Source: Larix sibirica
Taxonomy: Eukaryota; Streptophyta; Pinopsida; Pinales; Pinaceae
Assembly (NCBI GenBank): GCA_004151065.3
Contig: NWUY0300003719.1
Location: forward strand, 30,492 to 51,054
Direction: 5' to 3'
DNA length: 20,563 nt
Below, in pieces: positions 9,082 to 18,475 of this stretch (positions are counted from its first letter, which is position 1; the number at the start of each line of letters is the position of its first letter). A model generated the notes under the pieces. The model did no database searches and was not told the origin of the DNA. It saw only the letters and a list, made by a program, of their open reading frames with translations. Made by a program: the position numbers and the translations under genes.

Positions 9082-10355
9082 AAAGAAACACGGATTTCCT
9101 CGACTTGGTGGTCGATATCCCCGATTGTTGTGTCTTCCATGACCATTGTATCTTCCTCGTCGGTTGTTTCCATTGTTGCATTGGTATTTATTGCAGCCAT
9201 CCTGACCTTTCTACTTGACAGGTTGCATCTAGTATATAGTATGATAGTTTGATTTAGTTTTTAAATTCTTGATACATTTCAGAGTCAAATGTTGTGTTGT
9301 CCTACATATTCCGCACCATTTTGATTTTACATTTTCAGCATCGTAGGGGCATTTTTTCATTGAATGAGGTTCAAACCTTCCACAAATGTTGCAAAAATAG
9401 TTTGTTTGCGTTGTGTGGAAATTCTATGGTTACTCTCTTCTAGAAATATTTTCAGATTTTCTTCAAGTTGTTTGATTTCTCTCTAGTATGCGTTTTGGTC
9501 GTTGTGATACCTTCTTTCTCATCGTAGGGTAAATTGGCTCTAGTGTAGCCTTCTCTCGAGTATGTTATGCACCATAGACCATTATTTATCATGGTATGAT
9601 GCTGACGTGGCCTTTGTATTGTTTCAATATTTTCTTCCAGTCATCTTTCGCTAGGTCTGGTCAAGTAGTTTGCATTTGACTTGACCCATATATATTTCTT
9701 TAATACATCGTGATATGTTGTGTACTCGTGTAATAATAGTGGCATCTTGATTCGGGGTTGCAAACCTGCAACAAAAAATTGGATTACAATAGCTTGGTCC
9801 ATCTTTGATGGCATATGGATGAGGATATATTTGAATCTTCTACCATATTCACATATTTTTTCTTATTCGTTTTTTGATTCATTTAGTTTATGTCCAGCTA
9901 GATGCTTGGTATTTTCGGATTTAAAAAAATCTAGGAAGTTATCTTTTATTTGTTGTTTCATCTTGGGACCATCTTCCATGAGATTCATGTACCAAGTGAG
10001 AGATTTTTTTCTGAGACCTCCTACAAATTGTGCAATTTTTTGGTTCTCATCGTCGATGAGGTTAGGCTTCCAGAGGGATTCACATACAAACTAGTGTTTC
10101 TTGGGGTCTCCATCTCCTTCGAATATACAATTATTACAAGAATATAATAATCCATGTTGACTATACTAGATTTTTTTCTTTGTCTTTTAATATTTATTAA
10201 AGCAGAATGACTGACTAATTGACTTACTATTTGGTGTTATTTGCTAACTTCTTATGGCTATTATTTTTACCATGACATACATACTTCTTCTATAGACTCT
10301 TCATTACTAGGTCCGACTCTCCGATGGGAGGGTTGCTTCAATTAGTAATGTTGCT
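8917..10355 (-). repeat. Gag duplicate A (about 1.44 kb)
   Basis: Colinear with 10380-11820 at an offset of about 1465 bases. For example, ttaagtgcttctaacatgat occurs at 8952 and 10417, and cttgattcggggttgca at 9747 and 11214. By eye the copies agree at roughly four of five positions with small indels. Copy A is the more decayed: its capsid part (about 9560-10220, - strand) has no long frame, while copy B keeps two. The + strand frame of 124 codons at 9720-10094 is an antisense shadow of the gag. Confidence 0.85.
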
Positions 10356-10356
10356 N
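10356..10356. other. Lone N at the junction of the two gag copies
   Basis: Homology between the two copies runs right up to this base from both sides. caattagtaatgttgct before it matches 11799-11815, and the gggacac...atattaac stretch after it (from about 10379) matches 8916-8938. It marks a probable assembly join. Confidence 0.75.
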
Positions 10357-10437
10357 TTGTTACATGCTTCATTTTTTGGGACACACGATGAAATATTAAC
10401 AGTTTATTTATTTATTAAGTGCTTCTAACATGATGGG

Positions 10438-10552
10438 GCACTCTTCTAAATTGTGCTCCCCTACACCACATTTTTGTACAAAGTTTGAGATCTGTCTTGT
10501 CTTTCCATAGACAATCAGGGCTCAAATGCTCTTCATTGTAGCAGATGAAGCA
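10438..10552 (-). pseudogene. Gag zinc knuckles, copy B
   Basis: The first knuckle is intact as CFICYNEEHLSPDC (C-x2-C-x4-H-x4-C). The second keeps its His and all three Cys codons, but an extra A in the aaaaa run near 10472-10476 shifts the frame inside it. In copy A the second knuckle has the opposite defect: frame kept, His replaced by Tyr. The RNA-binding role is that of the family. Confidence 0.8.
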
Positions 10553-11035
10553 ACGGGGCATTCATTTCCCTAGTGGTCGATATCCTCAGTTGTTGTATCT
10601 TGTGCGACCATTGTATTATCCTTGTTGGTTGTTTCCATGATTGTGGCGGTTGTTATTGTGAGAGTCTTGACCTTTCTGCTCGACAATTTGCGTCTGGTAT
10701 ACTATATGATAATTTGCTTTAGTTTTTAAATTCTTGATACATTTTGCAGTCGAATGTTGCATTGTACTACATATTCCACACCATTTTGGTTTTACACTGT
10801 TAGCATTGTAGGGTTAGTCTGTCATTGAATGAGGTTCAAATCTTTCATAAATGTCACAAAAACATCTTGTTTGCATCGTTTGGGAATTCTCTGATTTACG
10901 CTCTTTTGGAAATATTCTCGAATTTTCTTCAAGTTGTTTGATTTCTCTTTGGAATGTGTTCTAGTCGTAATGATACCTTCTTTGCTCGACGTAGAGGCAA
11001 TTGTCTCTGGTGTGGATTTCTCTTGAGCATGTGGT

Positions 11036-11281
11036 TCACCATAGACGGTTATTCCTCATGGTAAGATGTTGAAGTGACCTTTGTATTGTTTCAATCTTTT
11101 CTTCCAATCGCATGTATTCAAGTATGGTTGAGTAGTTTGCATTCAACTCAACTCTTAGATATTTCTTTAAGACATCGTCATATGTTGTGTACTCGTGTAG
11201 TAGTAGTGGCGTCTTGATTCGGGGTTGCAGACATGCAACAAAAAACTGGATTACAACAGCTTGGTCCATCTTTGATGACAT
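11036..11281 (-). pseudogene. Gag capsid C-terminal part, copy B
   Basis: An open piece of 81 codons containing DQAVVIQFFVACLQPRIKTP and YDDVLKKYLRVELNA, followed by a coiled, charged stretch (EYMRLEEKIETIQRSLQHL). The F-x-x-G/C-L-x-P-x-I/L pattern is typical of the C-terminal half of Ty3/Gypsy Gag capsid. It lies about 110 bases downstream of the N-terminal capsid piece on the same strand in a different frame, so a frameshift separates them. The + strand frame at 11187-11558 is a shadow. Confidence 0.8.
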
Positions 11282-11390
11282 ATGGCTAAGGATATATTTG
11301 AATATTCTATCATATTCGCGTACTGTTTCTCCTATTTGTTGCTTGATTTATTCTAGCTTGTGTCCAACTAGATTCTTAGTATCGCCGACT

Positions 11391-11687
11391 TTAAAAAATT
11401 CTGGGAAATTCTTTTATTTGTTGTTTCGTCTTGGGACCTTCTTCCATGAGATTGATGTACCAAGTGAGAGCTCTGTTTCTGAGACCTACAAAGTATGCAA
11501 TTTGTTGGGTCTCATCATCGATGAGGTTAGCTTGCCAGAAGGCTTCACATACAATTAGTGTTTCTTGGCGTCTCCATCCCCTTGAAATATAGGAGTATTT
11601 ACTAGAATCCGATAAGCCATGTTGACTAGACTGGAATTTTTGCTTTCTCTTATAATATTTATTAAAGTAGAATGACGACTGACTCAC
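11391..11687 (-). pseudogene. Gag capsid N-terminal part, copy B
   Basis: An open piece of 98 codons. Its second half reads CEAFWQANLIDDETQQIAYF, then LRNRALTWYINLMEEG and TKQQIKEF. This is the plant Gypsy Gag capsid pattern, with L-x-x-R-A-L-x-W-Y followed by a Lys-rich helix. The first half (MSQSSFYFNKYYKRKQK) is basic and probably shifted relative to the original frame. Gag assembles into virus-like particles around element RNA in the cytoplasm. Confidence 0.8.
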
Positions 11688-11820
11688 TATTTGGTGTTCA
11701 TTGTTGACTTCTTGTGGTTGTTATTTGTACTATGATAGACATACTTCTTCTACAAAATCTTTGTTACTAGGTCAGCTCTTCGACGGGGGACTTGCTTCAA
11801 TTAGTAGCGTTGTTGGCATT

Positions 11821-13060
11821 GAGGTGCCTCCACATGGCATGAATAGAATAAATTGAATGCATGTCTTATGAACTTGGGTGTGAAGGTAATCCAATTACCT
11901 TGCAATGGTCGTTGAATCATCAATATGTACGCAATTCATCCACATTGATCTAGTTAACTCCATACACTATTGTCGCTCGGTCCCAATCCCATGTCACTCT
12001 CAACAATTTGTCTAATGGTTGGCCCAGTCGTCATTATCATTGGTACATACTCGACGGGAGTTGAGGCATCCGGGATTGAAATTTTCATAGTTTGTGGATT
12101 CAACACCATCGTGTACGACCGTTCCACGAGTGTCATCACCTCACCTTATCTCTCTTCTGGTTGATTTTCCCTTGACTCAGGTAGGCCTTTTGGTGCTCGA
12201 CCATCTCAACCGGTTTTTTCTTTAATTTTATTTTTTCATGCAAAGGACTTGCAATATCTCGCAGTTTCTCTCGTTGCTTATACCTTTTTTCTCTTTATAA
12301 TCTTTGAATGTCAGTTATTTGTTTATGAGAGGTTGGGCACTTATTTCGTCGGAGCGGACTTCAATTCTAGAAGGGATTCATTATTGTCTTTTTCTATCGA
12401 CTATCATCATTTTTCTATTCAGATCACATGGCCAACAACCCCCCATTTTTGACCTGAATCATATTGTTAGACGAAGGTAGATTCAACAACTGGTTTCATT
12501 TTTTCAAAAAGTATTCCCACTCACATTCTTTTAGGAAACATTCCCACTCTTTTTTCTTTTGTTCCCAGTTTGATTAGGTAGGCACGTCCAGTGGAGGTTG
12601 TGGCTCGACTATGTGATCGGCTCTGTTTCCAATTAAGAATTTATATAGCAGGCTCAATATTGAACAGAGAAATCCTTCATGAAGGTCGGTATAAAATTTG
12701 TGTCAAACTTGGTCTACTGATGATCTTTCTTCGACAACTTGTTCTTCATAGAATTATTCACATATCTTTTCGAGCCACTCTTGCAAGTTTTTTCTTCCTC
12801 TGTTATAGATCTTTTGCATTGAGAGTGTTTCATTATGGGAATCCAACTTGGTCATGAATAGTGTCGAGGAATTTCTTTATCTCATGAGGAATGGCTTCTA
12901 TGAATCATTCATGGGACTCAGTGAAGAATTTTTCTCGAGCCTATGTAAGCGTCAGTTTGTTCCTTCTGGCATAGTTTTGTATGTAATTTGCAATCTTCTG
13001 GTTCCACCATACTAATTTCCCTCTCAGTCACCATATGTAAGAATGTTTCATGTCCCATTT
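11821..13060 (-). pseudogene. Gag leader / N-terminal region of the Gypsy element
   Basis: The broken - strand frames here are highly charged and helical-looking, as in Gag N-terminal regions of large plant Gypsy elements. One carries FIEAIPHEIKKFLDTIHDQVG near 12905-12845. Another carries QREKLRDIASPLHEKIKLKK near 12285-12225, and an open piece at 12139-11954 has PDASTPVEYVPMIMTTGP. Stops occur every 20 to 60 codons. A possible first ATG lies near 13055, about 15 bases after the primer site. No domain is recognised with confidence, so the call rests on position between primer site and capsid. The + strand frames at 11970-12857 are shadows. Confidence 0.6.
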
Positions 13061-13068
13061 CAGTACTG

Positions 13069-13083
13069 CCAGCAATGGAACCA
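13069..13083 (-). promoter_or_regulatory. Candidate primer binding site
   Basis: On the - strand, one base after the LTR end (...TTACAACA), lies TGGTTCCATTGCTGG. It has the TGG start and position expected of a primer binding site. It is not the initiator-Met type (TGGTATCAGAGC). It resembles the TGGCGCCGTTGCCGG type of primer site of some plant Gypsy families with transition-type changes. That resemblance is from memory and moderate. Confidence 0.55.
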
Positions 13084-13084
13084 A

Positions 13085-13418
13085 TGTTGTAATCTGCAGG
13101 ATTACATGGAGTTACAAGTAGTGCATCAACCATAAATATAAGCATACATTGTACACATCATTATGCATACATAAGAGAGTATTAGAGTAATGGGGACCCA
13201 AGGAACAAGTATCTCTATTTATCAGAATAGGCCAATCATGTACACAAGCATCTCTATCTTCCTTGGCTCACCAGCCTATTATATATTTGATACATACAGT
13301 TATTCGGTTATAGTTTCATAATTGTTCAGTCGGTTATCCTAACTGACACGACTAATCTAGCCAACCACATGCTAGTCGATCGGGGGGGCCTAATTGGCTG
13401 GTTGACTAAGCTCCAACA
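13085..13418 (-). mobile_element. 5' LTR of the Gypsy element, 334 bp
   Basis: The ends are TGTTGGAGCTTAG at 13418 and ...GATTACAACA at 13085 when read on the - strand, giving TGTTG/CAACA inverted termini. The inner end abuts a primer site and the outer end abuts the tandem array. The inside holds a TATA-like box. A C/G run (gggggggcc, 13382-13390) lies near its 5' edge. No second copy of this LTR occurs in the window, so no LTR pair can be used to date it, and no target duplication can be checked. Confidence 0.75.
13275..13288 (-). promoter_or_regulatory. TATA-like box in the LTR
   Basis: AAATATATAATAGG on the - strand lies about 130 bases from the 5' edge of the LTR. That is a usual place for the core promoter at the U3/R border. 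The only support is sequence and position. Confidence 0.5.
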
Positions 13419-13446
13419 CATATGAATGAATTTCAAATTAGAGTTA

Positions 13447-14330
13447 GAATCAATCTTTCCATAAGTACATTGACATCACTAAAGAAATAAGTGTGAACTA
13501 ATTTATGAATTATTAGAAGGGATTCAACTAGAATTATAGGGTTCATGATTAGGCTTTATAAATGAAAGAAGACCATGGTTCAATTTCCTAATAACACTTA
13601 ATCTACACTAAAAGTCCATGATGTAAATACCACAATATCATGATGTAAATACCACAATATCATGATAAAACAAAATAGACTTGCTAGTAATTATGTAAAT
13701 GTCAAATGTAGCAATTTTGACAATATACACCTCAAGGTCAAAGTAATCTTGAAATAAAAGTTTTAATCAAAGAAAATGATGAGATGTACTTACATGACAA
13801 TACTTGATACAATAAATGATAAAATACAACACAAATAAGATGATAGCAATAAATGGTGTATCTCACATTTTACAAGGTTAAAAAAACTATGTTCATGGTA
13901 TTGCTTTGCTAAATTGTAATAAGAATTAAATTTTTCATTATTCAAAATTCAATGTTCCTCAACTTAATCTTCTTAGGAAGACTCAAATGTTTATGAATAA
14001 AAACCAACATTCCAAAAACATTGTGGTGTATGATATTCCACGAGAGAGGAATTCCATTATGTTCTAGGATGATGGAGGATTTTTACTGATAAATGAGACA
14101 TATGTTGGGATTCAAGGAATATGCATGAAATGTTCATTAACAACTTCTCTTGGAGTCATAGTTTGAGCAAAATTCAATGATACAGGTGGGGGGGGGCAAT
14201 CATCTCCCTCCTTATTTATGATGCTAATTGTGATACTGATTCTAAAACTAAAACATGAGTGCCTACCATCTTTACGCTCGGGGATGATAGTCTTATATGT
14301 ACCCACCTTCACTTACAAATAAATAAACAA
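13447..14330. repeat. Tandem array, block A copy 1 (about 0.88 kb)
   Basis: Block A recurs at 15142-16008 with an offset of about 1695 bases and roughly nine of ten bases identical by eye. caatctttccataag starts both copies, and gatgatagtcttatatgtac is near both ends. Copy 1 carries an extra 22-bp duplication (atgatgtaaataccacaata plus tc, at about 13619-13664) present once in copy 2. The copies also differ in a G-rich run (about 14186-14196 here). No gene is recognised. A - strand frame at 14112-14312 is discussed under findings. The left edge of this copy meets the Gypsy LTR. Confidence 0.9.
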
Positions 14331-14610
14331 AAGCTACGGCATGCAAATTAAGAACTATTGAGAACTAAGAAATGTGTTTAAGTTCTCTGATTTGTTTCTA
14401 ATGCAGATGAGAAAATTATATTTGCAATGTCAATTTAATACTTAGTTTTAACTAGGAGACAGTCTTAAGAAGTTAATGAATTTAATGGAAAGCAAATGCC
14501 TTACCTTACAATGCTTTCCATTCAAAGTTTCAAGTTTTCATGTTGTAAATGTTTTTAAAATAACCATTTTCTTTAACCATGTGACTTATTATTTGTCAAA
14601 TATATCAGAT
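14331..14610. repeat. Tandem array, block B copy 1 (about 0.28 kb)
   Basis: Matches 14860-15140 at an offset of about 529 bases (for example caatgtcaatttaatactta, ttttaactaggaga, gttaatgaatttaatg). It follows block A directly here and precedes block A in the second copy, as expected from a head-to-tail array of A-B units. Confidence 0.9.
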
Positions 14611-14859
14611 GCCTCCATTTATTAGAATTAAATAGCAATGTTGCAAACATGGTGAATATATTGCTTGTGGTCTTGAAATAAACTTATTAACAACATCAGG
14701 GAACCTGTCAACAAATTTTTAAAAATACAAAAATATTCAATATGTTTTACTTTTTAAACATCTAAAACAACCCCGTCTCTCTAGCACATTTATTGGTAGA
14801 GGTAACGGTAACCCCTTTGTTCTCAATCCCTTGTTTTCCCTCTTCAAAATGAGCAACAC
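14611..14859. other. Unique spacer between block B copies
   Basis: About 250 bases with no clear match to block A or B. It has an AT-rich left half and a C-rich right half (aacaaccccgtctctctagc, ggtaacggtaacccc). It sits where an A block would be expected, so it may be an inserted or replaced segment. No gene is seen. Confidence 0.5.
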
Positions 14860-15141
14860 AAGCTATGTCATGTGAATTAAGAAGTATTAAAAACTAAGAA
14901 ATGGGTTTAAGATCTCTCATTTGATTATGATGCAAATGAGAAAATTATAACTGCAATGTCAATTTAATACTTAGTTTTAACTAGGAGATAGCCTTAAGAA
15001 GTTAATGAATTTAATGCAAAACAAATGTCTAATCTTACAATTCTTTCTATTCAATGTTTCAAGTTTTCATGTTGTAAATGTTTTTGAAATAACCATTTTC
15101 TTTAACTATGTGGCTTTACTTATTATTTGATGAATATATTA
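14860..15141. repeat. Tandem array, block B copy 2
   Basis: Second copy of block B, running straight into block A copy 2 (tttgatgaatatattagaac, then caatctttcc). Differences from copy 1 are scattered substitutions and one small insertion near the end (ggctttacttatt versus gacttatt). Confidence 0.9.
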
Positions 15142-16031
15142 GAACCAATCTTTCCATAAGCACATTGACATCACTAAGGAAAAAAGTGCGAACTAATTTA
15201 TGAATTATTAGAAGGGATTCAACTAGAATTATAGGGTTCGTGATTAGGCTTTATAAATGAAAGAAAACCATGGCTCAATTTCTTAATAACACTTAATCTA
15301 CACTAAAAGTCAATGAAGTAAATACCACAATATCATGATAAAACAAAATACACTTACTAGTAATTATGTGAATGTCAAAATGTACTAATTTTGACGGATA
15401 CACTCAAAGGTCAAAGGAATCTTGAAATAAAAGTTTTCATCAAAGAAAATGATGAGATGTACTTACATGTCAATAATTACACAATAAATGATAAAATAAA
15501 ACACAAATAAGATGATAACCATACATTGTATATATTACCTTTAATTAGATTTAAAAAAACTATGTTTTATTGCTTTGTTGAATTGCAGTAAGAATTAAAT
15601 TTTTCATTATTCAAAATTCAGTGTTCCTCGACTTCATCTTCTTAGGAAGAGAATAAAGTGTTTATGAATAAAAACCAACATTCCAAAAACATTGTGGTGT
15701 ATGATATTCCACGAGAGAGGAATTCCATTGTGGTCTAGGATGATGGAGGATTTTTATTGATAAATGAGATAGATGTTGGGATTCAAGGAATATGCATGAA
15801 ATGTTCATTAACAATTGCTCTTGGAGTCATAGGTTGAGCGGAATTCAATGATATGGGGAGGGAGGGCATAAGGGGGCAATCATCTCCCTCGTTATTATAA
15901 TTCTAGTTATGATATTGATTCTAAAACTAAAAAATGAGGGCCTGCCTTCTTTACACTCAGGGATGATAGTCTTATATGTACCCACCTTCACTTACAAATA
16001 AATAAACAAAAGCTATGTCATGTAAATTAAG
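15142..16031. repeat. Tandem array, block A copy 2 plus the start of a third B
   Basis: Second copy of block A. After it, aaagctatgtcatgtaaattaag (16009-16031) is the first 23 bases of another block B, then the match stops and the satellite region begins. That truncated third B supports a former longer A-B array. Confidence 0.88.
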
Positions 16032-16039
16032 CTCATGAT

Positions 16040-16620
16040 TTTGTCACAACAATCCACTTCACTCATTGTATTTTGTCTCAACACAATGCTCATCCCTACA
16101 ATGCAGATGGACTTAACTAGTAACCAACAAGTCATTTTTAAAGTGACTTGCTAGAACGATTGATTATGAATCTTTGTTACCAACCAATCTACCTATGATC
16201 AAATCTTGTCAACTCCATAAGCCACCTATGGCTCGACACAATGCTTGGTCCCACAATGCAAATGGACTTAATTGCCAACCAACAAGTCACTTTTAAAGTG
16301 ATTCACTAAAAGGATTGGTTATGAATCTTCTTTACCAACTAAGCTATGATTAAATCTCGCAGTCTCCATGCTTGGCCCCAAAGTGTGGATGGACTTCATT
16401 GCCAACCAATGAGTTCCTTTTTAAGTGATTCATTGGAAAAACTATTTACGAACATCCGCTACCAACCAACCAACCTATAATCAAATCTTATGGGCTCCAT
16501 AGCCCACATGTCTTAACACAATGCTTGGCCCCATAATGCAAAGGAACTTAACTACCAACCGAGTCCCTTTTAAAGTGATCTAGAAGAATTGATGTGATTT
16601 TGCTACCAACCTATGAGTTA
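16040..16620. repeat. Satellite-like tandem repeat, unit about 150 bp, left part
   Basis: Degenerate units share the ordered blocks acacaatgcttgg, atgcaaatggactt, accaaccaacaagtcacttt, taaagtgattcacta, ggattggttatgaatctt, accaaccaacctatgatcaa and atcttatgggctccatag. The marker acacaatgct begins at 16081, 16236 and 16516, with a shortened unit in between (tgcttggcccca at 16369). Spacings are therefore 155, about 127 and about 153. The last unit breaks off near 16620. No coding frame follows the repeat. Confidence 0.9.
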
Positions 16621-17504
16621 CTAGAATCTGGATACAAAGTTTTTTTAATACAATAAATGATATACTATATTATTTTCCTTTTTCTCCAAGAAGAACCTTA
16701 ACACATCTCCTCTCTTTTACAAAATATCAAAAAGGAGGGTGACTCAATTGCTAGCCAAAATACCAACTTGCAACCCAACAAGACTCAATAAGACTTCACC
16801 TCACTAGAGCTAGAACCAAAAACCTCACAACAAGCTTTGTCTCGCAAACAATCCATTCGAACCAATTGAAAGTTAACCCACTGAACTCAAAATAACATAA
16901 TGTATATATAATCACCATAAACCAAAAACATAAAAATACTTTAATAATCAAAACCATTTATAATTTAAAAATATAAAACAAATGAAACTCTCCCTACTAT
17001 ATTATCTTATCCATAAGTGTCAAAAACATAAACATTGAACACACAACAAGTGCTTTAATAATCAAAGCCATTTGTAACTTTCAAAATATAAAACAAATGG
17101 AGCTCTCCCTACTCTATTATCTTATCCACAAGTGTGAAAAACAGAAACATTGAACAAACAAGTACGTGCAACATTGATGTGACAAGTAAACATTACCATT
17201 ATATGTATACATCATAAACTGATGCAAACTGCCATGAAAAACCCAAATTGATGTGTTCTAAAATAGGGAAGAATTGATTAATGGCAAACATTAGGGTGTT
17301 AGTGCACATATTTTTGTGTGATTTTTTTGTTTTGTTTTTTTATTCATAAAATTATTTGGAGGATTAGCGAGCGATTTTCTACGTTAGGATGACTCTTCAA
17401 CATTTATAATCAATAAACATATCCATGCAATATCCAAAGATAGATCCTGTTAATCGATATTCAATCTATGGAAACATGGATCCTGATCAAGCCAAGGGGA
17501 ATTT
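16621..17504. other. 0.88 kb non-satellite segment splitting the satellite
   Basis: AT-rich DNA that does not match the satellite unit and lies between two satellite stretches of the same orientation. It contains the 103-bp direct repeat described separately. No inverted termini, LTR ends or protein frames are evident. It may be an old insertion or an unrelated spacer. Confidence 0.55.
16939..17156. repeat. Direct repeat of about 103 bp, period 114
   Basis: ctttaataatcaaa...aacattgaaca occurs at 16939-17041 and 17053-17156 with about ten differences by eye and an 11-base spacer. Shared blocks include aatataaaacaaatg, ctctccctact and attatcttatcca. Confidence 0.88.
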
Positions 17505-18435
17505 GGTACCCTTGGACACCATAGTGTGAATTGACATAATTACCAACCAACACGTCATCGTTAAAGCGATTTGTTGAAAGGATTGGCTATGAACCTCTGC
17601 TATTGACCTACCAATTTATGATCAAAGCTATTGGGCTTCATTCCTTAGCTATTGCTTAACACAATGTTTGGTGGCACGATGCAAATGGATTTCATCTCCA
17701 ACTAACGAGTCATTTTTAAAGTGATTCACTAGAAATATTGGTTATAAGTCTTCTCTACCAACCAACCAATCAATCTATGATTAAATTTTTTGGACTCCAT
17801 ATCTCCTCTATGTCTTAACATAATGCTTGTTGCAACAATGCAAATGAACTTCACTATCAACCAATGAAGAAAGGATTGGTTATGAGCATTAGCTACCAAC
17901 CAACCAGCCTATGATCAAATCCTGTGAGCTTCAGAGCTCGCTTATTGCTTAACACAATGTTTGACCCTATATATTGTAGATGGACTTAACTACCTATCAA
18001 CAAGTCCCTTTTAAAGTGATTCAATGGAAGGATATGTTATGAGCCTTCGATGCCTGCCAACCAACCAACCTATGATCAAATCTCGTGGGTTCACATATCC
18101 TACATATAGCTTAACACAATGTTGGCCTCAAGGTACAAATTGACTTTACTACCAACCAACAAGTCACTTTTAAAGTGACTCACTAAAAGGATTGATTATG
18201 AGTTTTAGCTACCAACCAATCAAGCTATGATCAAATCTCATGGACTCCATTCCCCTATGTCTTAACACAGTGCTTGGCTTGACAGTGTAGAGGTGAACTA
18301 CGAATCAATAAGTCACTTTTTAAGTGATTTGCTGGAATGATTAGGTATGAGCTTTTGCTACCAACCAATCAACCTATAATTAAATCACATGGATTCCATA
18401 ACCCCTGGTCCCCTTGTATGTCTTAACACAATGCT
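17505..18435. repeat. Satellite-like tandem repeat, unit about 150-160 bp, right part
   Basis: This has the same unit and orientation as 16040-16620. The acacaatg-type marker begins at 17659, 17818, 17952, 18114, 18265 and 18426, giving spacings of 159, 134, 162, 151 and 161. The array begins mid-unit near 17505 and ends at 18435 in the middle of the marker. Each unit carries an AT-centred palindrome, best preserved at 18162-18180. Units differ from each other at many positions, so this is an old, non-homogenised array. Confidence 0.9.
18162..18180. repeat. 19-bp palindrome inside a satellite unit
   Basis: agtcacttttaaagtgact is a perfect inverted repeat with 9-base arms and a single central T. 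Versions with one or two mismatches recur once per unit, for example near 16129 (catttttaaagtgacttg), 16290, 17710 and 18010. Confidence 0.85.
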
Positions 18436-18475
18436 ACCGGAAAGAGGACTTGGGCCTCAACCCCTGCTACTGATT

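Larger units (their letters stand above)
10357..11820 (-). repeat. Gag duplicate B (about 1.46 kb)
   Basis: The better preserved gag copy and partner of 8917-10355. It contains the capsid-like frames 11391-11687 and 11036-11281 and the zinc knuckles at 10438-10552. It continues without a break into the gag leader and LTR on its right, so copy B is the one belonging to the 13085-13418 LTR. Confidence 0.85.
3756..13418 (-). mobile_element. Decayed Ty3/Gypsy LTR retrotransposon, 5' LTR at right, 3' LTR missing
   Basis: Reading the - strand from 13418, the order is LTR, primer site, gag leader, gag capsid part, zinc knuckles, protease, gag-like insert, reverse transcriptase, RNase H, integrase and a 3' non-coding tail. 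Integrase after RNase H is the Ty3/Gypsy order, whereas Copia places it before reverse transcriptase. Frames are broken by stops and frameshifts throughout, so the copy cannot make a polyprotein. The gag region occurs twice with the join at N 10356, and the left end stops at N 3755 before any 3' LTR. The stretch is therefore probably a composite of at least two family members. Integrase, reverse transcriptase and protease motifs match the large Gypsy families of plant genomes. I cannot name the family with confidence. Confidence 0.9.

Noticed and set aside
9720-10094. 124-codon open frame on the + strand
   Set aside because: Antisense shadow of gag copy A. A similar + frame occurs opposite copy B at 11187-11558 because the sequences are homologous.
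11187-11558. 123-codon open frame on the + strand, similar to the previous one
   Set aside because: Antisense of the capsid region. The - strand frames carry the recognisable Gag motifs.
8917-11820. A genuine tandem gag duplication inside one element
   Set aside because: The N lies exactly at the junction and the lesions in the copies are independent. A join of two family members is the simpler reading, though not proved.
13085-13418. A matching 3' LTR elsewhere in the window
   Set aside because: Searched by eye for the LTR start and its distinctive internal blocks to the left of integrase and in 1-2400; none found.
16040-18435. CRISPR array or a prokaryotic repeat
   Set aside because: Units of about 150 bp with no constant short repeat and unique spacer structure, in clearly plant nuclear DNA.
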